Part shown: piece after piece, positions 1 to 7,931 of the stretch
Position numbering within the stretch: the first letter of the stretch is position 1
Layout: every line of letters begins with the position of its first letter
From: Oxalobacteraceae bacterium UBA6018
GTDB taxonomy: Bacteria > Pseudomonadota > Gammaproteobacteria > Burkholderiales > Burkholderiaceae_D
DNA length: 27,694 bases
NCBI GenBank assembly: GCA_002428015.1
Contig: DIZW01000104.1
Coordinates: 555 to 28,248, forward strand
Direction of reading: 5' to 3'
Program-made: the position numbers and the translations under genes
The notes under the pieces: generated by a model
Seen by the model: only the letters and a program-made list of their open reading frames with translations
Databases searched by the model: none
Told to the model about the DNA's origin: nothing

Positions 1-1692
1 AGCACCTCGCGCGTGGCCGACCTCGAAACCCAGATCGACGGCGCCCACCTGCAAGGCTTCACCGGCATCGCCCACACGCGCTGGGCGACCCACGGCGCGC
101 CGGCCTCGCACAACGCCCACCCGCACTTCTCCCCGAGCGGCGACAACGCCCGCATCGCCCTGGTCCACAACGGCATCATCGAAAACCACGATGAGCTGCG
201 CGCCGAACTGCGCGCCCTCGGCTATGAATTCCAGAGCCAGACCGACACCGAGGTGATCGCCCACCTGGTCGACCACATGTACAACGGCGACCTGTTCGAC
301 ACCGTGCAGCAGGCCGTCAAGCGCCTCGAAGGCGCCTACGCCATCGCCGTGTTCGCGCGCGAGGAACCGCACCGCGTCGTTGCCGCGCGCCAGGGCTCGC
401 CGCTGATCGTCGGCGTCGGCAACGGCGAGAATTTCGTGGCCTCCGACGCCATGGCGCTGGCCGGCACCACCGACCAGATCGTCTACCTGGAAGAAGGCGA
501 CGTGGTCGACCTGCAACTAGCCAAGATCTGGATCGTCGACGTCAACGGCAAGCCGGTCGAGCGCGAAGTCAAGACCGTGCACGCGCACACAGGCGCGGCC
601 GAGCTCGGCCCTTACCGCCACTACATGCAAAAGGAAATCTTCGAGCAGCCGCGCGTGATCGGCGACACCCTCGAAGGCGTCACCGGCATCATGCCCGAGC
701 TGTTCGGCGACAACGCCTTCAAGGTCTTCAAACAGATCGACCGCGTGCTGATTCTTGCCTGCGGCACCAGCTACTACGCCGGCCTGACCGCCAAGTACTG
801 GATCGAATCGGTGGCCAAGGTCCCCGTCAGCGTCGAGATCGCCAGCGAATACCGCTACCGCGACAGCGTGCCCCACCCCGACACCCTGGTCGTGACGATA
901 TCCCAGAGCGGCGAAACGGCCGACACCCTGGCCGCGCTCAAGCACGCCCGCAGCCTCGGCATGCAGCACACCCTGACCATCTGCAACGTCTCCACCAGCG
1001 CCATGGTGCGCGAGTGCTCGCTCTCGTACATCACCCGTGCCGGCGTGGAAGTTGGCGTCGCGTCGACCAAGGCCTTCACCACCCAGCTGGCCGCCCTGTT
1101 CCTGCTGACCTTGACCCTGGCGCAAGTGAACGGCCGCCTGAGCGACGAGGAAGAGGCCGCCCACCTCAAGCAGATGCGCCACCTGCCGGTCGCGATCGCC
1201 GCCGTGCTGGCGCTGGAACCGCAGATCATCGCCTGGGCCGAGGATTTCGCGCGCAAAGACAACGCTCTCTTCCTCGGCCGCGGCATGCACTACCCGATCG
1301 CGCTCGAAGGCGCGCTCAAGCTCAAGGAAATTTCGTACATCCACGCCGAGGCCTACCCCGCCGGCGAGCTCAAGCACGGCCCGCTGGCGCTCGTCACCGA
1401 TGAAATGCCGGTCGTCACCATCGCCCCTAATGACGCGCTACTGGAAAAGCTCAAGTCCAACATGCAGGAAGTGCGCGCCCGCGGCGGCCAGCTGTACGTG
1501 TTCGCCGACGTCGACTCGCGCATCACCTCGGGCGACGGAGTGCATGTGATCCGCCTGCCGGAACACTACGGGCTGTTGTCGCCGATCCTGCACGTAGCGG
1601 CCTTGCAGCTGCTGGCGTATCACACCGCGCTGGCGCGGGGTACGGATGTGGACAAGCCGCGCAATCTGGCGAAGTCGGTGACGGTGGAGTGA
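1..1692 (+). CDS. glmS: Glutamine-fructose-6-phosphate aminotransferase, 5' truncated by window edge
   Basis: GlmS makes glucosamine-6-phosphate from fructose-6-phosphate and glutamine, the first committed step to UDP-GlcNAc for peptidoglycan and LPS; it is cytosolic. The reading frame is open from base 1, with 563 residues visible. The family is about 605-610 residues, so roughly 45 N-terminal residues including the catalytic Cys1 lie outside the window. Visible glutaminase motifs are HTRWATHG and HNGIIENH. Two SIS sugar-isomerase domains follow, with ACGTSYYAG, ISQSGETADT, GVASTKAFTTQ and the late block EGALKLKEISYIHAEAYPAGELKHGP. The C-terminus DKPRNLAKSVTVE is the classic GlmS ending. A GTG at position 13 is internal and not the true start. 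No intrinsic terminator is visible in the 246 bp downstream. Assignment is very secure. Confidence 0.98.
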   Translation, partial: STSRVADLETQIDGAHLQGFTGIAHTRWATHGAPASHNAHPHFSPSGDNARIALVHNGIIENHDELRAELRALGYEFQSQTDTEVIAHLVDHMYNGDLFDTVQQAVKRLEGAYAIAVFAREEPHRVVAARQGSPLIVGVGNGENFVASDAMALAGTTDQIVYLEEGDVVDLQLAKIWIVDVNGKPVEREVKTVHAHTGAAELGPYRHYMQKEIFEQPRVIGDTLEGVTGIMPELFGDNAFKVFKQIDRVLILACGTSYYAGLTAKYWIESVAKVPVSVEIASEYRYRDSVPHPDTLVVTISQSGETADTLAALKHARSLGMQHTLTICNVSTSAMVRECSLSYITRAGVEVGVASTKAFTTQLAALFLLTLTLAQVNGRLSDEEEAAHLKQMRHLPVAIAAVLALEPQIIAWAEDFARKDNALFLGRGMHYPIALEGALKLKEISYIHAEAYPAGELKHGPLALVTDEMPVVTIAPNDALLEKLKSNMQEVRARGGQLYVFADVDSRITSGDGVHVIRLPEHYGLLSPILHVAALQLLAYHTALARGTDVDKPRNLAKSVTVE

Positions 1693-1938
1693 TGTTCGCG
1701 AGCGCCGCTTGACTACTGGTCTGTTAAACCTCTTCTTTGGCAGTGAAACAGCCGAAAGCTACCGTTGGCACAGCTTGCCGCAGCTTTCCACTCAGTGTTG
1801 AAGGACAAGTCGCCATGTAAATTTGGCATTTTGCGATTTATAAGTGATGCGACACGGGGTAAGCACCTGGCGAACTGGACTCGTGCCCTCGGCGCCAGAC
1901 GGCGAGCGGCTCGTCGCGTAACTCGAACGGAGGACATT

Positions 1939-2496
1939 ATGGGACTCTTGACCTTCAGTATCAACGTCACCTTGGACGGCTGCGTCGACCACCAAGAAGG
2001 AATCGCCGACGACGAGACACACGCCTTCTTCACCCGCCTCATGGACGAGAGCGGGGCGATGCTGTGGGGCCGCGTCACCTACGAGATGATGGAGACCTAC
2101 TGGCCAGCGGTCGCCCGCGGCGCTGCGGAGGCACCACCGGCAATGCGCGAGTGGGCGGTCAAGCTCGAGGCCAAGCCGAAGTACGTCGTGTCCTCGACGC
2201 GAACGGCCTTCCCCTGGATCAACAGCCACCACATCGCCGGCAACCTGCGCGCGGGCGTACAGAAGCTCAAGGACGCAACCCCGAACGGCGTACTCCTCGG
2301 TAGCGGCAAGCTCGCGACCGAGCTGGACCGGCTGGATCTGATCGACGAGTACAAGTTACTCGTGCACCCCAGGATCGCCGGCCACGGCCCGACCCTGTAC
2401 GGGAGCGGACTGCCCCGCACGCGACGGCTCGAGTTGATCTCGGCGAAGCCACTCCGCAGCGGCGCGGTCGCTATGCATTACCGGCGCGCGCGCTGA
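1939..2496 (+). CDS. Dihydrofolate reductase family protein (RibD C-terminal-like)
   Basis: This 185-residue protein matches the RibD_C/DHFR-like fold seen in many stand-alone bacterial reductases of unknown substrate. Evidence is the N-terminal strand LTFSINVTLDGCVD, the nucleotide-binding-type block MLWGRVTYEMMETYWP, and the late blocks GVLLGSGKLATELDRLDLIDEYKLLVHPRIAGHGPTLY. It is probably an NAD(P)H-dependent cytosolic reductase. The start at 1939 is chosen because a strong CGGAGGA Shine-Dalgarno lies at 1928-1934. An upstream in-frame start at 1765 would add 58 residues with no family similarity. The gene stands alone, 246 bp after glmS, and its substrate cannot be inferred. Confidence 0.88.
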   Translation: MGLLTFSINVTLDGCVDHQEGIADDETHAFFTRLMDESGAMLWGRVTYEMMETYWPAVARGAAEAPPAMREWAVKLEAKPKYVVSSTRTAFPWINSHHIAGNLRAGVQKLKDATPNGVLLGSGKLATELDRLDLIDEYKLLVHPRIAGHGPTLYGSGLPRTRRLELISAKPLRSGAVAMHYRRAR

Positions 2497-2604
2497 CTTG
2501 GTGATGGGTCATATCGATTAACAACGCGCTGCACCCTGACTTTAATGCTGAAATCTTTTTTTCCGCCGCGTACTTGTAGGCGTTCATGTCCCGAGCTTTG
2601 AACC

Positions 2605-2766
2605 ATGCAGATTACTCATTTCAGGCCAGCAGATATCGTAGACTCTGTCCCGGACTTTAATGGCGAGGAACAACTGGGGTACTGGCGGCGGCGCTACGCG
2701 GCCTTACTCGATATGCATCGAGGAAGAAGCCCTTCCACAGAAACATCAGTCTTCCGCTCGTCTTAG
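2605..2766 (+). CDS. Possible small hypothetical protein (53 aa)
   Basis: This ATG-to-TAG frame encodes 53 residues, with a plausible-looking N-terminal half (MQITHFRPADIVDSVPDF, then a W-R-R-R-Y segment). No family is recognised. Only a weak GAG element sits upstream of the ATG. It could be the N-terminal remnant of a decayed gene or a chance frame. No signal peptide or membrane segment is visible. Confidence 0.2.
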   Translation: MQITHFRPADIVDSVPDFNGEEQLGYWRRRYAALLDMHRGRSPSTETSVFRSS

Positions 2767-2796
2767 GGAACAAAAAAGTGAAACGAGCATCGACGG

Positions 2797-2826
2797 CCGT
2801 TACCGTTACCGTTACCGTTGCCGGTA
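2797..2826. repeat. Hexanucleotide tandem repeat (CCGTTA)n
   Basis: Three exact CCGTTA units (2797-2814) are followed by two one- or two-base variants, CCGTTG and CCGGTA, up to 2826. It is a small non-coding microsatellite with no evident gene association. Confidence 0.8.
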
Positions 2827-3035
2827 GGTGCAGGTATTCTGTGGTGGCGTGGTGACCTTGAGAGTTTTATTCACGTCCAGCCCGATTATATTTCTGGAGC
2901 GAGAAAAAGCGCGTTTTCCCAGCGCCCTGATTGGGGAGGGATGCGTTCTCGACACACTTTGATTGCACACGCCCCTACGGGAAGTACCCTGCCGTGAGAG
3001 AAGTGTCGTCAGGGGCGCTCGACTCTGCGTCGACG

Positions 3036-3488
3036 TCAGCGCTTTGTCGGCGCTTGTTTTATCGCGTCGTAGAAATAGCCTCGCCAAAACACTACAATCC
3101 TTCCTCTACCCTTGAGAAACGCTTCGGTGCAGTCAAGGTCGATAACCGTGACGGTGTCGGGTAATCCAAGATAGCCGACCCGAGCGTGATAGCCCTCACG
3201 CATGTACTTCGCAGCGTCCTCGCGGTGGCGCGTCAACTCTGGCGCACGATACGGCTCTCCATTGAACATGAAGCTGTCGCGTCGCACGACGATGGTTTTG
3301 CCGACCAGCGCCGCAGCTTGCTGGTCAGTCAGCGAGGCGACGTCCGCTGAGTCCAGGACTTTGGTCAGTGTCCAGGCGCCGAGAATGTCGGCGTTATTTT
3401 CGGTCTGCTTCGCCTGGGCCGAATGAGCGGCGAGCGCAAATATCGCGGTCACGACCAAACGATGCATGGGGGGGCGTAAAACGGACAT
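3036..3488 (-). CDS. Exported small protein, possible immunity partner of the adjacent lysozyme
   Basis: A 150-residue protein with a Sec-type signal peptide: basic start, hydrophobic core LVVTAIFALAA, probable cleavage after AHSAQA near residue 26. The mature part begins with a lipocalin-like ILGAWTLTKVLDS strand, followed by a LTDQQAAALVGKTIVV segment, F-x-F-N-G and a single Cys near DLDC. I know similar small secreted proteins of unknown function in Burkholderiales but cannot name a family securely. The start at 3488 is preferred because AAGGAG precedes it; a longer frame to 3605 would run into the lysozyme gene. It lies 16 bp downstream of the lysozyme on the same strand, so the two are almost certainly co-transcribed. 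An exported protein behind a cell-wall hydrolase suggests, by inference only, protection against that hydrolase. Confidence 0.75.
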   Translation of the reverse strand: MSVLRPPMHRLVVTAIFALAAHSAQAKQTENNADILGAWTLTKVLDSADVASLTDQQAAALVGKTIVVRRDSFMFNGEPYRAPELTRHREDAAKYMREGYHARVGYLGLPDTVTVIDLDCTEAFLKGRGRIVVFWRGYFYDAIKQAPTKR

Positions 3489-3504
3489 TTTTCTGCTCCT
3501 TCGT

Positions 3505-4044
3505 CTATTGTTTCGCCACGGCGGCTGCTTTCGCCGCTGCCTGGAACGGAGCACTTTCTTCTGCTCGCCGCGAAATGAGACCTCGTGCCAGCACTTTTTT
3601 ACCATTCACATGTGACGACGTCATCGTTCGAATCTCCGCAGCTGCTTCCAACGGTCGTCCACTGTCAATGAGGGCGTATACGCGGCGGGAGCCGGTTACG
3701 CCCGCGTTAAAAGTCAAGCTGACCAAGGCGTCGAATTGGTCTTGTGGGGGCTTCTGATTGCGCACACGGCGTACAACGCCGGTTTCAGCTTCAGCCACTC
3801 TGCGGGAAAATTCTGCCTTTACTGAGGCCGCGCCGACCCGACGCGCTAACTCTTCTTTAGTGCATACGCCTTTGTGGGCGAGGATGCCGGGCCCCCAAGT
3901 ACAGTTTCCCTTACCTGGGCCCATGTCGTCATAGTATTTGAATACGTCCCTTTCGCGCCGACGCATCCGCGCGCGTGCTTCAGGGCTCATCTTCATCCCA
4001 GCATTTACGAGGGGCATGGCGTGGGCATGTCCATGTTTGGTCAT
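3505..4044 (-). CDS. GH24-type lysozyme (phage endolysin-like muramidase)
   Basis: This 179-residue protein has the GH24 (T4/P22-type) lysozyme pattern. The putative catalytic Glu is E31 in RRERDVFKYYDD, the Asp is D40 (nine residues on, as in T4 lysozyme), and a Thr sits in CTWGPG at residue 49. The C-terminal half, FDALVSLTFNAG through ARGLISRRAEESAPF, is typical and complete. The Asp-Thr loop is longer than in T4 lysozyme. It would cleave peptidoglycan between MurNAc and GlcNAc. There is no signal peptide or SAR anchor; the first 30 residues are His/Met-rich and basic. Start at 4044 has GGGAG upstream. No holin or other phage gene is nearby, so a lysis cassette is unlikely. An orphan secretion-system cargo effector is possible, because the next gene is exported. 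Confidence 0.85.
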   Translation of the reverse strand: MTKHGHAHAMPLVNAGMKMSPEARARMRRRERDVFKYYDDMGPGKGNCTWGPGILAHKGVCTKEELARRVGAASVKAEFSRRVAEAETGVVRRVRNQKPPQDQFDALVSLTFNAGVTGSRRVYALIDSGRPLEAAAEIRTMTSSHVNGKKVLARGLISRRAEESAPFQAAAKAAAVAKQ

Positions 4045-4631
4045 CGGCGTCTCCCGGTCGGTGCGTCAAGACCGCCAATTTAAACGGGGCCCGCAGCCAG
4101 TTCGTTGCGACACAGCAAGCAGAGCCATCAAACAAGGCCGAATTATGGCGGCTGGCGGATCCGTGTCGGAATAACCTCGGCATGGAGTCGCGATTTGCTG
4201 TGGTTTAACTTGCCGCGGCCGGATGCGCCAATCATCTTGGCCGGCCATGCCAGATAATTGACGCTTACCAGCAAAGCACACACCGTACCGCCCGCCAAAT
4301 GGTGTACCGTTCGAGCCGAACTGAAGCGGTAGCACCAATCGGGTCGCCTGTGGTTTCCGCTTCGGGAAAAATCCCGAAGCCTACCCGGCCGAACAGGACG
4401 CGACATGTACCAAGCTCAATTTGCCGCCCCAAAAAAAATGCAGCTGCCGACGCCAAGAAAGCGTCTTTAGCGGAAACAACGCCACCACCAGAAGCACCAA
4501 GCAGAGGCCTGCAGCCTCCCAGGAATATCGCGAACAATGGCTTCTTTGCCACAGACCAACCTTTTTCCTTGCCAACGAACTTTGTCCCGCTCGATAATAT
4601 GATGTTGATGCTAAACCACTAGGGAGAAAAC
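4045..4631. other. Gene-poor stretch, possibly decayed coding DNA
   Basis: This 587-bp stretch separates the divergently oriented lysozyme and lipoprotein genes. No intact gene is supported. On the minus strand one frame stays open from about 4617 to 4265 with a hydrophobic Gly/Ala-rich translation (KKPLFAIFLGG, then VVSAKDAFLASAAAFFLG) but no good start. An eight-T run at about 4432-4439 (read on the minus strand) could mark a frameshift. Overlapping minus-strand frames continue to about 4066. This may be a gene remnant, but no family is recognised. Confidence 0.35.
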
Positions 4632-5330
4632 ATGAGTAAGCCAACGACGGCAGGATTGCACAAGAGGTGGAACGCGGGCGCAGCGCTGCTGGCAATGTCG
4701 GCGTTGACGGCATGCGGCGGGGGCTCGGACAATGCCGCGGCGCCTACGGCTCAACTGACGATCATCGGAACCGCCGCCGTCGGTGTCGCCCTCGCCGGCG
4801 CCGCGATTGCCGTGACCTGCAGCACGAATACCGGGGCGGCCACATCCAACACGGATGGCACCTTCAACGTCACCATTGGCGATGGCAAAGGGCCATGCGT
4901 CCTCACGGCCACCAAGGGAGCCACTGTCCTGCGTTCAGTGACACCAGGCGCGGGCGTGGCCAACATTACCCCCTTGACCGACATGCTGACCGATTACCTG
5001 GCCACGCGCGCAGGCACGACGGCCGCCAATTTGCTGACCAATACCAACGGCAAGGCGATCCTGAGCGATTCGAAGGCGCTGACGGACGCGCAAGCCGGTC
5101 TCGTCAGCCTCCTCAAGACTACGTACAACGTCACGATCTCGACAACGAATTTTCTGACGACTACGATCACGACGCCGACTGGGGGGACCCAGAGTGGCGG
5201 CGACAAGGACCTCGATGTACTGAGAACGAGCGGCCTGACGACCACGAACGGCACGGTCAACACGTCCGTCAGTACGGCTGCCAACAACGCGGCCAAGTCC
5301 AATCCTTACGCGATCACGGGCGGCACCTAA
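4632..5330 (+). CDS. Secreted lipoprotein, carboxypeptidase-regulatory/Ig-like domain
   Basis: This 232-residue protein carries a signal peptide ending in a lipobox, LTAC, with the lipidated Cys at residue 28 followed by GGGSD. It is therefore probably outer-membrane anchored. Residues about 40-105 (QLTIIGTAAVGVALAGAAIAVTC, then TNTDGTFNVTIGDGKGPCVLTATKG) resemble a small beta-sandwich of the carboxypeptidase-regulatory kind common in Burkholderiales lipoproteins. The rest is a Thr/Ser/Asn-rich tail. AGGGAG at 4621-4626 supports the start at 4632. Function is unknown. It sits just inside the tRNA-Phe remnant at 5399-5444. Confidence 0.85.
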   Translation: MSKPTTAGLHKRWNAGAALLAMSALTACGGGSDNAAAPTAQLTIIGTAAVGVALAGAAIAVTCSTNTGAATSNTDGTFNVTIGDGKGPCVLTATKGATVLRSVTPGAGVANITPLTDMLTDYLATRAGTTAANLLTNTNGKAILSDSKALTDAQAGLVSLLKTTYNVTISTTNFLTTTITTPTGGTQSGGDKDLDVLRTSGLTTTNGTVNTSVSTAANNAAKSNPYAITGGT

Positions 5331-5398
5331 GGCTGAAGGCGCCCTGGAAGTCGGCCAGCAGGTCGGTTTCCGTAGTTCGTAGCCGCATGAGACTGAAT

Positions 5399-5444
5399 GC
5401 TTGAAAAACCTTGTGCCGGTGGTTCGATTCCGCCCCGGGCACTA
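5399..5444 (+). other. Degenerate 3' half of tRNA-Phe, probable att-site scar
   Basis: The segment reads through a GAA anticodon-loop-like part (TTGAAAAACC), a variable region (TTGTGCC) and a full T arm: stem GGTGG/CCGCC, loop TTCGATT. It ends in the acceptor 3' strand CCGGGCAC followed by TA instead of CCA. The complementary strand translates to GGIEPPAQGFS, close to the GGIEPPTQGFS peptide that antisense tRNA-Phe encodes. One base is missing between the T stem and the acceptor relative to typical tRNA-Phe. No D arm or matching 5' acceptor strand lies upstream, so this is not a functional tRNA. Tyrosine integrases commonly duplicate such 3' tRNA segments on insertion. Confidence 0.7.
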
Positions 5445-5460
5445 AGAACATCGTTCACGC

Positions 5461-5492
5461 AACGCCAACCATCACCGGTTGGCGTTTTCGTT
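5461..5492 (+). terminator. Intrinsic terminator downstream of tRNA-Phe remnant
   Basis: A perfect 10-bp stem (AACGCCAACC / GGTTGGCGTT) with a 6-nt loop ATCACC is followed by a T-rich run TTTTCGTTT. It lies 16 bp after the tRNA-like fragment, as expected for a tRNA terminator left in place, and could also end transcription from the lipoprotein gene. Confidence 0.85.
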
Positions 5493-5764
5493 TCTTGATG
5501 TAATGGGCAAACGGCACATCGAAGTGTGGCCGAATGGATCCGTGTTTCCTTAATGTAGAGTTGACTACGACGGCAAGCCAATTGCTTCCCGATGGACCTC
5601 CGCATACGGTCAGCAACTGCCTGCGCTTCGCTTGAACGCAGGCAATCATTTGCTTGGCGATGGGTTACTGTGTCTATTTTCGCCGCACGACGCGAAATCT
5701 CACCCGAGCCATCGCTTTTCGCGCTTTTTTGTATGCGAACTGTATGTCAGGGCCGGCGCACCGC

Positions 5765-7582
5765 TCACTCGGCTGCCATGCCCAGCGCGGCGAAATGCAG
5801 CACCCACTCGCGTTGTGGATCGATGTTGATCAGTTCGGCCGCCTCATCATCGTAGAAAGCCCCCACCGGGCAGGCGCCCAGCCCGCGCGCAACGGCCCCC
5901 AGGAGCCAGCGCTCGCCAATCATGCCGGTTTCGATCAAGCCATGACGGTAGCCGCGCGCGCCTTCGGCCAGCAGCGCTCCACGCTCGACGGAAAGCACCA
6001 GCACGACCGCGGCGTTCCCGATCACCGACTGGGACAGGGCGGCCGATTCGGCGGCGGCGGCGAAGTCGCCGCGGCGCACAAGCTTCAGGACGTGGCGCCC
6101 ATCGTAGCGGTAGATACCTGGCGCCAGACCCCGCACACGATTCACGACGAGGTGAATGCGCACCGCATCGGATAACTGATTCGCCTGCGTCATGTCAGCG
6201 AGGATCGATGCCAGTGCGACGAGCGGCACCGGATCGCTCGTGAAGCGGCGTTTGCTGCGCCTTGTGGCAATCACCTGCCGCACTTGCGCGCCGCTCGCCT
6301 GAGGAGCGGGCAGCGCAATGGAATTGCCAGCGTCCACGTCCGCTAGCCGCAGCGAGGTCGCCTGGTGAATGATGCCGGTCACTCCCGTCGACGGCGCCGG
6401 GGTGGCCGGTGCCACCATGTAACGCGGGGACGGTAAAACCATAGGCGCCACGTGGGCGCGGCGCAACGCCATCACCGCCAACACGATTTCTTCGATGTTG
6501 TCCACGCCCAGCGTTTGTGCCAGCCGCGTTTCGTCGAAGCGTGCCGCCAACGTCGCCTCCAGTCCGGCAGACTGGCTCGCCACGCGCAAGTTCTCCAGCA
6601 GATGACCAGCATCGACCGCCACATAGCGATACGTGCGATCCCGGTATTTGTAAGCGGTGCGCCGGATCACTGAGGTGAGCACGACCGCGGCGTCGGCATT
6701 CTCAGCCGATGGCGCGCCGCTGGTGGCAGGCAATGGACCCAGCGCGTCGAGGCGTTCCTGGTCCGGATCGTAGTGGTAGATGCCGGGCGCTAAGCCCTGC
6801 ACCGTACGTGCCAGCACATACAGTTCACTTGAAAACAAGGCGCCTGCGGATGGCGCCGCGCGCAACGATTTCCCTGTGCGCCGGCGCTCCGTCACGCCAG
6901 CGGACAGGTGAAGCAGATCCCCCAGTTCGGGCAAGCGCAAAGCGTCCGTTCTCGCACCGGCGCTGCGCAGCGACGCGCTCAAGCCGCGCCGGCCCACGTC
7001 GTCGCGCGCGAGCAGGATATGCGGTGCGCGCGGATAGGTCTTGAAATCGGGCGGCGCATCGCCCCATTCGATGCCTGGCGCGCGGGAAAACAGCTTGTGC
7101 CGTGATTGGGATGAATACGCGTGCAGGCGCTGCACCGCTTCCGCTCCGTGCGGTGCCGCCGATGTCGCTGCAAGCGGGGTCGCTTGCTGTCTCGTTCCCA
7201 ACAAATATCCTGCCGCCAGTGCGGCGAGCAGCGCGGCGGCCATCCCTGCCTTGCCCGCCCCACCCGTCCCGCGCTCGGTTGCGCTCTGGCGTGGCGCACG
7301 CAATTCGCGCAAAGCCATTGGAAGGTTGAAATACAAATGGACGCCAAGTAGCACCAGCGTGGCGTAACCAAACAGATAATGCCAGTCGAATACGGGCAAC
7401 TGCTGATTGGCCACCCAGAAGATGCCGAGACCGGCAGTCGTGGCCAGATAGAACATCAACAGTAGGCTCAGCTGGACATTCAACTCCAGCCGCGAGAATC
7501 GCCTTCTGCGCGACACCAGTTGACCGATCAGATACGTGCCATACAGCGCGAACGGTAACAATACCCAGGCGATCTTCAGCAT
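5765..7582 (-). CDS. Membrane-anchored tandem SagB-type nitroreductase/dehydrogenase
   Basis: This 605-residue protein has three parts. Residues 1-95 form three membrane helices; two histidines, H68 and H82 (DWHYLFGY and LLGVHLYF), are spaced as in heme-binding cytochrome b-type helices. A fourth helix lies at about 113-129. Residues about 150-375 form a first SagB/ThcOx-like FMN nitroreductase domain, with PSAGALFSSELYVLA and GLAPGIYHYDP. Residues about 430-605 form a second one, with TRRSKRRF, RGLAPGIYRYDG and RHGLIETGMIGERWLLGAVARGLGACPVGAF. SagB enzymes oxidise azolines to azoles in TOMM peptide maturation, but no YcaO protein or precursor peptide is visible here, so the substrate is unknown. 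GAGGAG upstream supports the start at 7582. The gene is divergent from a cytochrome P450, 349 bp away. A membrane electron link to the flavin domains is inferred. Confidence 0.85.
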   Translation of the reverse strand: MLKIAWVLLPFALYGTYLIGQLVSRRRRFSRLELNVQLSLLLMFYLATTAGLGIFWVANQQLPVFDWHYLFGYATLVLLGVHLYFNLPMALRELRAPRQSATERGTGGAGKAGMAAALLAALAAGYLLGTRQQATPLAATSAAPHGAEAVQRLHAYSSQSRHKLFSRAPGIEWGDAPPDFKTYPRAPHILLARDDVGRRGLSASLRSAGARTDALRLPELGDLLHLSAGVTERRRTGKSLRAAPSAGALFSSELYVLARTVQGLAPGIYHYDPDQERLDALGPLPATSGAPSAENADAAVVLTSVIRRTAYKYRDRTYRYVAVDAGHLLENLRVASQSAGLEATLAARFDETRLAQTLGVDNIEEIVLAVMALRRAHVAPMVLPSPRYMVAPATPAPSTGVTGIIHQATSLRLADVDAGNSIALPAPQASGAQVRQVIATRRSKRRFTSDPVPLVALASILADMTQANQLSDAVRIHLVVNRVRGLAPGIYRYDGRHVLKLVRRGDFAAAAESAALSQSVIGNAAVVLVLSVERGALLAEGARGYRHGLIETGMIGERWLLGAVARGLGACPVGAFYDDEAAELINIDPQREWVLHFAALGMAAE

Positions 7583-7931
7583 AGCCGCTCCTCATGTCGG
7601 CACACCAGAGCCCAATTCTACCGCTTGGCCAGCAGCCTTGAAGCGCGCGCCCCACTAGCTCGCTGGCAGAATACGGGCGATGCCGGCCAACGTAGTCGCC
7701 CGGGCACCACCCTTAGGCACAGCGGCACCGATTAAAAAGATGTATGTAAAATATTGCTTTAAATGCGGCATTGCCTTAGACTGGATCCAGGTGAGGCGAT
7801 GCCGCTTGCAAAACATAGCGGATGGAGCGGGCGCCGATGACTTGGGCAACGCGCCTGGTTACATGTTACTCGAGGCGCTTTGCGTGCCAATGCGCACGAT
7901 AGCCGCGACGTAACAATACGTTGAAGGTAAT
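7583..7931. other. Divergent intergenic region between SagB-like and P450 genes
   Basis: These 349 bp must hold the promoters of both divergent genes. An AT-rich patch around 7735-7765 is a plausible promoter area, but no -35/-10 pair with good spacing was found. GAAGG precedes the P450 ATG. No RNA gene or repeat is seen. Confidence 0.4.

Larger units (their letters stand above)
2497..3035. other. Gene-poor spacer
   Basis: This 539-bp stretch lies between the DHFR-like gene and the end of the exported small protein gene. It holds one doubtful 53-codon open frame (2605-2766) and a short hexanucleotide tandem repeat (2797-2826). No convincing gene, tRNA or terminator is seen. Base composition is visibly more AT-rich than in the flanking core genes. 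Confidence 0.5.
5331..5764. other. Intergenic stretch with tRNA-Phe remnant and terminator
   Basis: No protein gene is supported in these 434 bp. They contain a degenerate 3' half of a tRNA-Phe and an intrinsic terminator, both listed separately. The remaining 270 bp up to the SagB-like gene show nothing recognisable. Confidence 0.6.

Noticed and set aside
1765..1938. N-terminal extension of the DHFR-like gene
   Set aside because: Residues in this part lack family similarity, and a strong Shine-Dalgarno sits before the ATG at 1939.
2797..2826. CRISPR-like array
   Set aside because: Hexamer units directly abut with no spacers and no cas genes are present.
3505..4044. Prophage lysis cassette
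   Set aside because: There is no holin, spanin, tail or other phage gene, and the downstream gene is an exported protein unlike Rz/Rz1.
5369..5444. A complete functional tRNA-Phe
   Set aside because: No D arm, no 5' acceptor strand matching CCGGGCA, a missing base between T stem and acceptor, and no CCA. Only the 3' half is recognisable.
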